Under the pieces are notes generated by a model. That model made no database searches. It worked only from the letters and a program-made list of their open reading frames with translations, and was not told where the DNA came from. Made by a program: the position numbers and the translations under genes. A stretch of 64,000 nucleotides of DNA, taken from NCBI GenBank assembly GCA_015350385.1, contig WNKI01000001.1:9789118-9853117 (forward strand), given 5' to 3'. Below, in pieces: positions 1-8,429 of this stretch (position 1 is the stretch's first letter; every line of letters starts with the position of its first letter). This DNA is from Aculops lycopersici (lineage: Eukaryota; Arthropoda; Arachnida; Trombidiformes; Eriophyidae).

Positions 1-820
1 TCGCTATTTCCTCTCCCGCTCGCTATGGACTTTCTGGCAAAATAACAACAATGATAATAGTTGCGATAGTATCTAGTGATCTTCTATTTTTCCAATTGAC
101 CGCTAATCTCTCCACTCGCCTCGCTTGTGTTCTTTGCATCCGGCCACTCGAATTGTCATCCAACGACTGAGTTGCGTCTAGTCTGGCTGCCACCTGAGCG
201 CCACCACTGGATCTCTGGCTTTCGAACTTGAGTTGCGCAAGCGGCGAGATTTCGGCCTTTGAATTTTGAGTTGTCGCGGATGCGGCGCTCTCCTGGCGGG
301 ATTTTAGCGCATGCGCTCACCACTCGCACTCCGCCTTTTGGTTTAATCATCGACGTGGTCGTCGTCGCCGCCGCCAACTGACTCCAATGCATCACACAAA
401 CTCATTGGCCAAATGAATGAATGAATGAATGAGGGAACGAAAGCTAGCATTTGGCAATTATATTTTCATGTGCGCGCTGAACTTGGCACCACCACGACCA
501 CCACAACTACCACCAACTCGACGGCGAGCTACAAGCGACAATAATGATGGAGGTTGCCAATTTACCTGCTCGCTTCTTTGTCTCCTACTTCACTTCGCTT
601 GTAGCTCGTGTTTGTGTGTGTTTGTGTGTGTGTGTTTTTCGGTTCGGCCCAAACCAGAGAGTCTAGCTAACTGGCGGTCAGGTTGGCGTGTAACAAGGCT
701 AACGGTAAAGTTTGGTGGCTCACCTGTCGCCGCGGCGGCCGGCAATCAGGCGCCATAATCGGCGGCAGCGGGTCGGTCGAATGGCAGACAGGAAATACGG
801 AATAATCGCGCTAGTTGCTT

Positions 821-854
<34 letters not shown>

Positions 855-3800
855 AGTTGGAATAGAGAGTTGTAAGCAAATCAATTGGTTGCCTAACTTA
901 TTCAAATTGGGCGTCTGGTTGCTTGCTTGCGTCTACTTAGTGAGTGAGTGACTGACTGAGAGAGGCAGTCAGTTTTGCCGAGAGTTAGCTAGTGAGAGTC
1001 AATGAGAAAGGAGGCGAGCGGAGCAACAATCGTTTTGGGCGCGCGTCTAAAGCGTAAGCAAAGTCATGATGCCACATCTACCTGTCCGAATGGGAGAGAG
1101 AAAAACAGCAACAAATGGAAACGAGCTGTCGGATGTGAGGCCAAATTTGCGTGGGCGCCGCGCCAAAGTCAGAGGCAAAGTCGGAGGCAAAGGCAAAACA
1201 ATGTTGTTCCGTGAAAACTCTAAGGCCAGTGTTAGCTGTGCAAATCGAGTGACCATTACCGTTGCAGCAGCAGCAGCAGCAGCAGCAGCATCAGCGGGAG
1301 CAGCGGGAGCAGCTCCAGTTGGCCAATGTAATAATTACGCAAATCGGAATTGGACCACCAGTCTGCCGCCTCCAACAACGAGGCCGACTGCTCATTGAAT
1401 TGCTAGCTCTCTTGTCATCATCATCACCGTAATCACCAGTGCCCATCGTGTCTCTCGCTCGAATATACTTGGTTGGTGTGGTGTGCGCTACGGGCTCAGG
1501 CTCAGGCACAGGTAGCCGGTTGACTTTGCTCGCGCGACTCGAGAAATGGAACCATCATTCTCTCACTTTCCATTGTTTTGCTTCTCATTTTGCTGCCCAT
1601 TCGTTCAAAAGGAGAGAGAGAGAGAGAGAGTGAGCTGCATTCGTGTAGCTAGCCGACTGGCCGACGACTGGCATGGCGAAAACAAGTGGCCAATCCAACT
1701 AGGAAACTGCAAGCAAAAGTGGAGATTCAAATTCAATTTCCAAGAACGAGAAAGAGAGGAGAAAGAGAGGAAGAGAAAGAAACGGAGCGAGGAAGTTTGC
1801 GCCGTGTAAACAAAGGGCGACAGGTACTCGCTGGCCGGTTGAAACGGAAACAACGGGATTGGCTCGCTCGCTGCGCATCCCTCGCAAGTCACCACTCGCT
1901 ACCAAGCAAAGGATGCCGCTCCACGACCAAGACCACGGCCACGACGACTGCTACGACGACTCGGCAATTGTTAGTTCCGACTTGCGACTTGCGAGTTCGA
2001 AGGAAACTAACAATCGAAGTGCCAACGACACCCACAAGAAAAAGTGCCGCTCGCTTGCCCGACACTCGAAGCCAAAGGCGCGCGCCGCTCACCTGTGCGC
2101 TCGCCCGCCGGCAACTTGTTGTTGCTGATGCTGTTGGCGAAGTGGCTGAAGTTTGCCGGCAAATGCAATGGCCAGAGTCGCTCCTTCCGGCCGCCAGTTG
2201 GCCAGCAGACCAATTCTCCGGAAAGCCAAACCGCCGACGCAAACGAGCAACAAATTGTCAGAGACCAACTAAAGGCCGAGTGCTCGCCATTGATGATGGC
2301 CATTGATCACCACAAGGTTGAGTCGCTCGCTTCTCGGGCCAATCATCTGCTCGCGTTGCGCTCGTCGTGTCCGCCAGTCAAACTTTCACCCATTCAGTTT
2401 GTTGCGTTTGCTCCACTCTCGCCCCATCTCGTCTCGTCTCGTCTCATCTAATCAACTAGTCAATGGGTCGCCCATCGGCGTGGAGGTGGTGGCCGTTGGT
2501 TTGAGTTGGACAAAAGATGGATCCTCTACCTTTTCGCTCGAAAGACGAGAGCTTTAGTTTCGCTCGCGCACGCAGCTGGCAAAAACTTTGAACGTTATCA
2601 TTATCTTCCGCTTTGTTTTTTGCTTCAAAAGGCCAACTCTCCAACAGTTCGAAAGGTTCGAACGTAACGTTACGCAATCGATCGATGACGCGCTCGTCTC
2701 TGCTGCCATTCGGACGAACACGCAGCAGATGCGCCAATAATAAGAGAGCATAATTGTTGCTGGCGCCATTTTAATTGAAAACTCGTTTGCATCGGCGAGG
2801 TAAATCATCTGCTTGCTCGTGGACCAAATCAAATCAGATTTGCAACGTACTCATTAACTTCTCTCCACAATCTACCCCAAACAAGAGCTATAGTAACAGT
2901 GATAGTGAGAGCAACTCTAACAACAACAGGCTCAGCTGCCGCAACTTCGATTGGCAGCGCGAAAACTATTGCGACTTGAAATCACTGGCGTCCCAAGTCA
3001 GCTTGGAGCCAGTGGTCGCAATTTCAAGCGCCGATTACGCAAGACAACGATAATTTTTTGAATCATCGGCGCCAACGAGCCTCTTGATTTGGAAGCATTC
3101 AATTGTTATGTAACAATGCAAATGACGTTAACCAATTCACTTGAATTATCTCCTCGTCGAGATCATCATTCGCTTCGCCAACACGAAACAAAAGCAAGCT
3201 AGATAGAACTGAACAAAACGAAGGCAATCTAAACGCGCGCCTAAATCTCATGGAGCAAAACGTCGTGGTGTTATCGGCGACGATTGATCTTATCACACAT
3301 CATTAGCATCAACTCCCGTCGGCGGCATTAGCAATCAACGGCATCGATGTCGATTGACTCGCTCTCTTGTGGGCTTATGTAATGTCACCGCGGCCGCTTA
3401 TGTAACATGGCGAGGTGAGTGGGGCTCACGCGCGCGCGCGCGCGCAAACACTTGTTGCTGCCACTGCGACCACTACCGCCAATCAGGGTGTCGTCATCGT
3501 TGTATTGGCAAGCCAGTTGCGAGCGCAACCATTGCCACTGCATTTAGTAGAGGTGACTCGCCCACAAGCAATCAATTTAAGTGGGCGCGAGTGCGACACT
3601 TCAACGAGCCACCGGATCAGTTTCGAGCGAGACACAACAGAAGCCTCGATGCCTCATTGCTGGCTCGGGATTCTAGACCACAAGGTTTCGCTCGTTGTTC
3701 CACGCGCCTCGCCATACAACTCGGCGATGAGATGGAATGCGATCAAAGGAAAACATGGCGTTAATGTGGTGCTCTCTCTCTCTCGTTTAGCTCTCCATTG

Positions 3801-4800
3801 GCTATGGCTCTCTAGCTTGGGCAGCAGCGGCGGCACACTCGCTAACGAGCCAACTGTTGGCAGTTTGCAATTGTTGCGCTAATTTTGAGGCAATGGCTAC
3901 GCGCATTGGGACCGATTGAGAGACAGGCAGGCAGCCCCAACCAAAGCAGCAACAGCAACACCAGCAGCAGCAGCAGCGACAGCGACAGCGACTGCAACTG
4001 CAATAGAAATGGCGGCTTGGCCGGCAAGCTAGCGCGGCCATGCGGTTTATTATTGAAACCACTCGCTTTGCTTCCCCATTGGATCGAGAGGCAAAGCTTT
4101 TGTGCGATGGACGCAATGTGCTCTCGTTGCGGCCCTGCGTTTCCCATGCGCCATTTTGCCTCCCCTGTCAATGCAGAGATTCGCCACTCGCTCGCTTGCT
4201 TGCTCCGGATTCCATGCTGATTGATCCGTAACTCACTCACTTGTTGCCCCTCCATCTTCTTTTCTCTGTTTTGCGCGGCGGACCCAATTGTATCTCATGC
4301 CGCTAGGGGATTGCCGACTCCGTCGTCAGCGCGCAAAAGTGGCGCACACACACGCAGACGCAAATGCGGCAATAGTGGCACACACGCACAATGTTGTTGC
4401 ATAATAACCCGTCGACGTCGTGGTGGTGTCTTGGTCTATCACTCTCCCTAGCGTTCTATTGCCGTAGTTCGCTCTATTTTCCCCCACCAAAAGGCAACCA
4501 ATTAGCGACTACCTACTGTTCGGTTAACGCTCACAACCAAAGTTAAAGAGTAGCAACTAAACTTGTTGAAGAAACTAAAGAAACACACGCATACAAACTT
4601 GCAACGACATTCACAACTAATCACATCTGTCAACAATGTATAAATCTGGCCCATGATACAAAACGCACTTGTGATTAGCAAGCAGAAAGAGCAGCAGTTA
4701 ATTGTGATAGCGAATCGTTTGCAGGAGCAGCAAGCTTTTACCCCCTCCTCCTCTTCTCCTTCTCCTACTTTGACTCTCCCTCTTCTTACGCAACTTTAGC
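1..4800. other. Non-coding stretch left of the bZIP gene
   Basis: I see no convincing protein gene here. The open frames on both strands are low-complexity, overlap each other and show no recognisable domain. The stretch holds a GT tract (611-637), a GTTGTC repeat (about 824-857), a CAG run (1265-1290), a CG run (3428-3445) and a CAG/CAGCGA-rich patch (about 3945-3995). A TATAAAT sequence lies at 4639-4645. A strong pyrimidine tract (about 4741-4798) ends in TTTAG at 4796-4800, which would make a good splice acceptor for the exon carrying the downstream bZIP gene, so part of this stretch may be an intron and 5' UTR of that gene. Confidence 0.6.
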
Positions 4801-4828
4801 AAGACGGTGAAAAGGGCGAAAAAGTTGC

Positions 4829-4951
4829 ATGCTCTTCAGCCAAGAAGCATCAAAAATAACTCCGAGTACTGCTACAGCCACAACCACAGCATTAGCAAAC
4901 TTGCAACAACCGACTCAATTAGAACTCGTTGGTTTTATCGGAACCAACTAA
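4829..4951 (+). other. Upstream ORF 1 in the bZIP leader
   Basis: This 40-codon reading frame starts with ATG and ends with TAA at 4949-4951, 97 bases before the main start. It lies in a different frame from the bZIP protein. It is the first ATG after the likely splice acceptor at 4800. ATF4-family mRNAs are known to be controlled by upstream ORFs, so it could take part in translational control; that role is inferred from position only. Confidence 0.4.
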
Positions 4952-5034
4952 AGCCAACCAACAAGAATCTCGCCACCCAACACAACAAGATCAATTCCTA
5001 CCCGCAACCCCCACTCAATTCTCGGAGACAACAA

Positions 5035-5052
5035 ATGAACCAAGACCAATGA
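5035..5052 (+). other. Upstream ORF 2 overlapping the bZIP start
   Basis: A five-codon frame (Met-Asn-Gln-Asp-Gln-stop) whose TGA overlaps the main ATG in an ATGA arrangement at 5049-5052. Ribosomes translating it would stop exactly on the main start codon, a layout compatible with termination-reinitiation. This is seen directly in the sequence; its use is not shown. Confidence 0.4.
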
Positions 5053-5822
5053 ACGCTTGGGATTTGTCCTACAGGCCGAAGCAGCAAACGACCACTTGCT
5101 GTCCAAGAGTTGATTACGCAACAGTCGCAGCAGCAGCAGCAAGAACGAGCATAGCGACAACAATAGCAAATCTGCTACCGCAACCTTTGGAGCTGGTCAC
5201 CGCGGCCACCTGTACATCGGCGCCCTTTTCGCCACCACCTCTACCAACCAAAACAACGCAACTAGCGACATCTCTCATCAACTCAACAACGACCAAATCA
5301 ACTCCAATTCCAATCACAACAAACCCGAGCGCAGCATCGACTTCCTATCCATCATCAAGCTCATCCTCTTCATTCTCATCTCTATCACCGCCACTTGATG
5401 CATCAGATGCGTCCACCACAGTATCGCCGGGTGGTTGTGACGGCAGCGGCGACAACGACGATGACGAGGACCCAGCTGTTACTAGAACTGGAATCAACTT
5501 GCCGGGCAACGATAGAAAAGCTAGAAAGAGGGACCAAAATCGACGTGCTGCCTACAATTATCGGCGCAAAAAGATGGAGGAAAAGAATCGGCTCCGCGAG
5601 GAGGAGATGCGATTGGTATACTCGCGCGTTTGCCTCATTGGATACGCCGAACGACTAGAGAACTCAATTTTGTACATTCTCAATACAAAGACTAGAAAGA
5701 TTTCAGACAAAACTGGACAAACACTTCGTCTCGTGTGCCCAGTTTGCCTAGTATCTTGTGATAACATATTGGACCTGAGAAATCACTTAAACGGCGAACA
5801 CTACTCTGAATATAGTTACTGA
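5049..5822 (+). CDS. ATF4-like bZIP transcription factor with C-terminal C2H2 finger
   Basis: A predicted nuclear DNA-binding protein of 257 residues. The first half is a low-complexity Ser/Thr/Pro/Ala-rich region. Near residue 160 comes a bZIP basic region with the N-x7-R signature (QNRRAAYNYRRKK), close to the ATF4 type. It is followed by leucines at strict 7-residue spacing (four Leu, then Ile). The last 30 residues hold a C-x2-C-x12-H-x4-H zinc finger, which is not usual after a zipper. The start is ATG 5049: the same frame is closed by TAG at 4920 and has no other ATG. Two short upstream ORFs precede it, as in ATF4-type stress-regulated mRNAs. AATAAA lies at 5834-5839, 12 bases after the stop. 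The bZIP call is firm; orthology to ATF4/cryptocephal is inferred from the basic region alone. Confidence 0.8.
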   Translation: MNAWDLSYRPKQQTTTCCPRVDYATVAAAAARTSIATTIANLLPQPLELVTAATCTSAPFSPPPLPTKTTQLATSLINSTTTKSTPIPITTNPSAASTSYPSSSSSSSFSSLSPPLDASDASTTVSPGGCDGSGDNDDDEDPAVTRTGINLPGNDRKARKRDQNRRAAYNYRRKKMEEKNRLREEEMRLVYSRVCLIGYAERLENSILYILNTKTRKISDKTGQTLRLVCPVCLVSCDNILDLRNHLNGEHYSEYSY

Positions 5823-5839
5823 GTCAGTTAATCAATAAA

Positions 5840-6399
5840 AATCTCCATTTCCATTTGCAATATATGTAAATCTATTATCAGGTTTGTGAATTTTGTGTCT
5901 ATTTGTTGTGGTGACATGTTGTGTCCTCTCAATCTCGGCGTGAGAAGTTTGCGAGATATGTTAAGGTGAGGGGTTGGTTTGATGATGGTGGTGGTGGATG
6001 TTGTTGTTTTAGTGATGATAGTAATCTTGTGTCTTACAAACATCGGTGCCTGCTTGCGCTTGTTCCCATTTTATTAAGGCTCATGACTAGAGTGGTGTCC
6101 ACAATGAGAGACTACAGTTGATCATGAATCTTTTATCCAGTTGGCAGGCCCGATCGTTCCATATCAAGGGTGTAGTGGTGGTATCGCCAGGTATGTGAGT
6201 GCCAATTCCTTCCGACAGTCGAAGTGTTTTGGTGCAATCGGTAGTATGTAGTTATCTTGTAGAATTGCAATAGCTACAGTGAGGATAAGCTCTTATATAT
6301 ATATGGTAATAATCTAATTGTAATATAGATATCTATATACGCTTAACAGCTTATTAAAGTTTCTTGTTTCTGATGATTTAGTTAAACCTAATATACCTA
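5840..6399. other. Intergenic, convergent 3' ends
   Basis: This lies between the convergent 3' ends of the bZIP gene (+) and the mitochondrial carrier (-). It is AT-rich toward 6290-6400, with a short TA run near 6294-6304. I see no gene in it. TTTATT at 6071-6076 would read as AATAAA on the minus strand and could serve the carrier, though it is over 300 bases past its stop; a variant AATAAG lies nearer, at about 6351. Confidence 0.5.
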
Positions 6400-7290
6400 T
6401 TAACACATTTCGGCGCCCAGAGCGCGGCGAGTTCGCTCGTAAATTACATAACTAATACTCACTGCTGGTGCTACTTTCATAAAATTTGGTACTATCCCTC
6501 TGTAAAAGCCCTTGAGACCTTCTTTATCATAAATTTGCCTAAATAGAATGCCCATAGTCATACGATTATCACTACAGGTAGTCGATGCCTGAAGTCTGGT
6601 CCTAATGAGAGCTAACGGGTAACTTAGCAATTGGCCACAACTGCTGCTAACAGCTCCACAAACTAGCAATACGTGAACCTGTGCCTCGTTTTTGGGTAGC
6701 TTCCTTCCTTCATCATTCATGTGCTGTTTCAAGTATGATCGCTTCAATGTCTCGTAAACGGCTAAATCGACGCCAGCATATGGTATGATTCCTAAAAGAT
6801 TTGGCAAATAACCCCGATAGAAGCATCTGAAACCTTCGGTTCGTAATATCTTCTGTGCACAATCGAAGATACTCCGATGGTCACCCGTTTGGCCCAAAAC
6901 TAATCTAGTCTTCAATACTTCCATTGGGTATATCACAGTTTGCGAGACAACTCCGGCGAAAGCTCCGGCTAGAAATCTTTGTCTAATATTCAAGTCGGAG
7001 TTGCTATCGCCTCGAATCTCGCGCTTGGCATGCTCGTAAGCCATAAATTTGATGGCAGTTTCGGGGGCAATCTTCAGTACGTTGATGCAATTTCCACGCC
7101 ACAAGGCGGGCCAGCCGCCATCCTTGAGTAACTGCTTGAAACAAAAACTCAAGCTAGCGAACTCGGCCCCTCGAACTTGGAGGAAGACCTTCAGACGGTC
7201 AAGGGGAGCGGTGCAAGTCCTTGACACTGCTCCAGCAACTGCACCTGCGGCCAAATGTTCCCAAAGGCCCTCATCATGCCTATGAGGCAT
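6400..7290 (-). CDS. Mitochondrial ATP-Mg/Pi carrier (SLC25A23/24/25/41 type), no EF-hands
   Basis: An inner-membrane solute carrier expected to exchange ATP-Mg for phosphate. It has three tandem carrier repeats with signatures PLDRLK, PMEVLK and PLALIR; the third lacks the acidic residue, as is typical of the SCaMC group. The phrases NVLKIAPE, IIPYAGVDLAVYETLK and PNFMKVAPAVSISYV match that group closely. At 296 residues it covers only the carrier domain: the roughly 170-residue EF-hand calcium module of SLC25A23/24/25 is missing and is not encoded just upstream. The reading frame is open back to a TAG at 7426-7428 through an Asp-Gln repeat but contains no ATG, so ATG 7290 is the likely start. 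It is one uninterrupted exon, divergent from the TDRD5-like gene. It could be an SLC25A41-like short form or a gene with an unseen 5' exon. Confidence 0.88.
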   Translation of the reverse strand: MPHRHDEGLWEHLAAGAVAGAVSRTCTAPLDRLKVFLQVRGAEFASLSFCFKQLLKDGGWPALWRGNCINVLKIAPETAIKFMAYEHAKREIRGDSNSDLNIRQRFLAGAFAGVVSQTVIYPMEVLKTRLVLGQTGDHRSIFDCAQKILRTEGFRCFYRGYLPNLLGIIPYAGVDLAVYETLKRSYLKQHMNDEGRKLPKNEAQVHVLLVCGAVSSSCGQLLSYPLALIRTRLQASTTCSDNRMTMGILFRQIYDKEGLKGFYRGIVPNFMKVAPAVSISYVIYERTRRALGAEMC

Positions 7291-7339
7291 AACTGAGACC
7301 AACTGACCACGCTTATCCCGATGATGAGCTAAATGATGA

Positions 7340-7525
7340 TGGTTATTCTGGTCCTCGTTCGGGTCCTCGTTCGGGTCCTGGTCCTGGTCCTGGTCCTGGT
7401 CCTGGTCCTGGTCCTGGTCCTGGTCCTAGTTCTGATTCTGATTATAATTCTGGTCCTGATCCTGATCTTGATCCTAATTCTAATACTAATTTTGATTCTG
7501 ATTCTGGTTGTTGTTGTTTATGCCA
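7340..7525. repeat. GTCCTG / degenerate GATCCTG repeat block
   Basis: About ten tandem GTCCTG hexamers (roughly 7373-7426) pass into a degraded array of TTCTGA, CCTGAT and TCTAAT units ending in GTTGTTGTTG. On the minus strand the purest part reads Asp-Gln-Asp-Gln in frame with the carrier, up to a stop at 7426-7428. A related block in inverted orientation lies at 8095-8235. Confidence 0.75.
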
Positions 7526-8094
7526 TTACTACTAGTATCACCATTATTATTACGGTGTGTTCGAAAATCGCATAAAATCTGAGGGGAAAAAGAGGGAAAA
7601 AAACAGCGTTTTTTCCAGCTGCGCAGCTCACTTGCTCAACACAGCTCAAACTTGGAGATTCGGGTCTGTGAGTTTACGCCCTCCCTACTCTCTTAGATGC
7701 GGTCGGGCAAACCCCAATCGTGCTAACGAAAAAAAATCGGTTCTGAGTGGGTCAGTCTGATAGGTCTTTCGGTTAGTCGAGCATCAGTGACCCGCGCGCG
7801 CCGCCACAGCTTTTATCTGCCCCTAATTTAGTACCAAAAGCGCCGCCTGGGGCGCTGCGGAGGTCATATGCAATTTTCGGACACACAGTACCGTGTGAGA
7901 AAAACATCCTTTTTCGCTTTAGGCGCCTCCAGCGGCATTTTTGGAATTTAACCAGCAGCTGAGCGCAGCTTTGGCGGCTGACGCGGGCTATTGCCACCCG
8001 AATGAACAACAAGCCAAGCGGCGAGTCCCGCGTGCTAAACAAACCACAACAAAAATATCAATTATAAAATTTATAATTGTATAATATTGATAGT
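7526..8094. promoter_or_regulatory. Shared divergent promoter region of carrier and TDRD5-like gene
   Basis: About 570 bases separate the two inverted repeat blocks and hold no credible ORF. GC-rich near-palindromes are visible, including AGCGCC...GGCGCT around 7838-7855. A perfect 10-bp inverted repeat with one central base (8059-8079) has TATAAA on both strands. Since the flanking genes point away from it, the region is probably a bidirectional promoter. That function is inferred from position. Confidence 0.45.
8059..8079. promoter_or_regulatory. Palindromic TATA-like element
   Basis: The sequence CAATTATAAA, one A, then TTTATAATTG is a perfect inverted repeat. It places a TATA-like box on each strand, about 350 bases before the TDRD5-like start codon. 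Promoter use is not shown. Confidence 0.4.
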
Positions 8095-8235
8095 GAGAGT
8101 TGTAGTATTAGCATCATCATCAACAACAACAACTAAAACTACAACCAGAATCAGGATCAGAATTAGACTTGAAATCAGAACCGGGACCAGAACTAGAACC
8201 AGGACTAGAACAACAATAACATCAACAAGTTTGCC
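8095..8235. repeat. Degenerate CAGGATCAGAAC repeat, inverted partner of 7340-7525
   Basis: Runs of ACAACAACAA, CCAGAATCAGG, GGGACCAGAACTAG and CCAGGACTAG mirror, in reverse complement and imperfectly, the units of the block at 7340-7525. Both lie in the expected 5' UTRs of the divergent genes and could pair as a large imperfect hairpin. Confidence 0.65.
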
Positions 8236-8429
8236 AACCGGCCACTCTCTCTCACTTTCTATCAATCTCACCTCCCTCAGCCCCCCACTTTATCTCTGCT
8301 GGCTTGCCAGCTAATTAGCAAACGCCCCCGGCAACCAATACCACTCTTAAATTTTGATAATTTTAGCCCGAAATCTAAACGAAATTCTGGTAGGCGGATA
8401 CTCATCGCAGCGCCGAAACTAGGCTCATC

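Noticed and set aside
1686..2306. 206-codon open frame on the plus strand
   Set aside because: Arg/Thr/Ala-rich, overlaps several other open frames in all frames, has no domain and no start or splice context. Typical of GC-rich non-coding DNA.
7333..7575. Leu/Val repeat ORF on the plus strand
   Set aside because: It is only the translation of the GTCCTG microsatellite.
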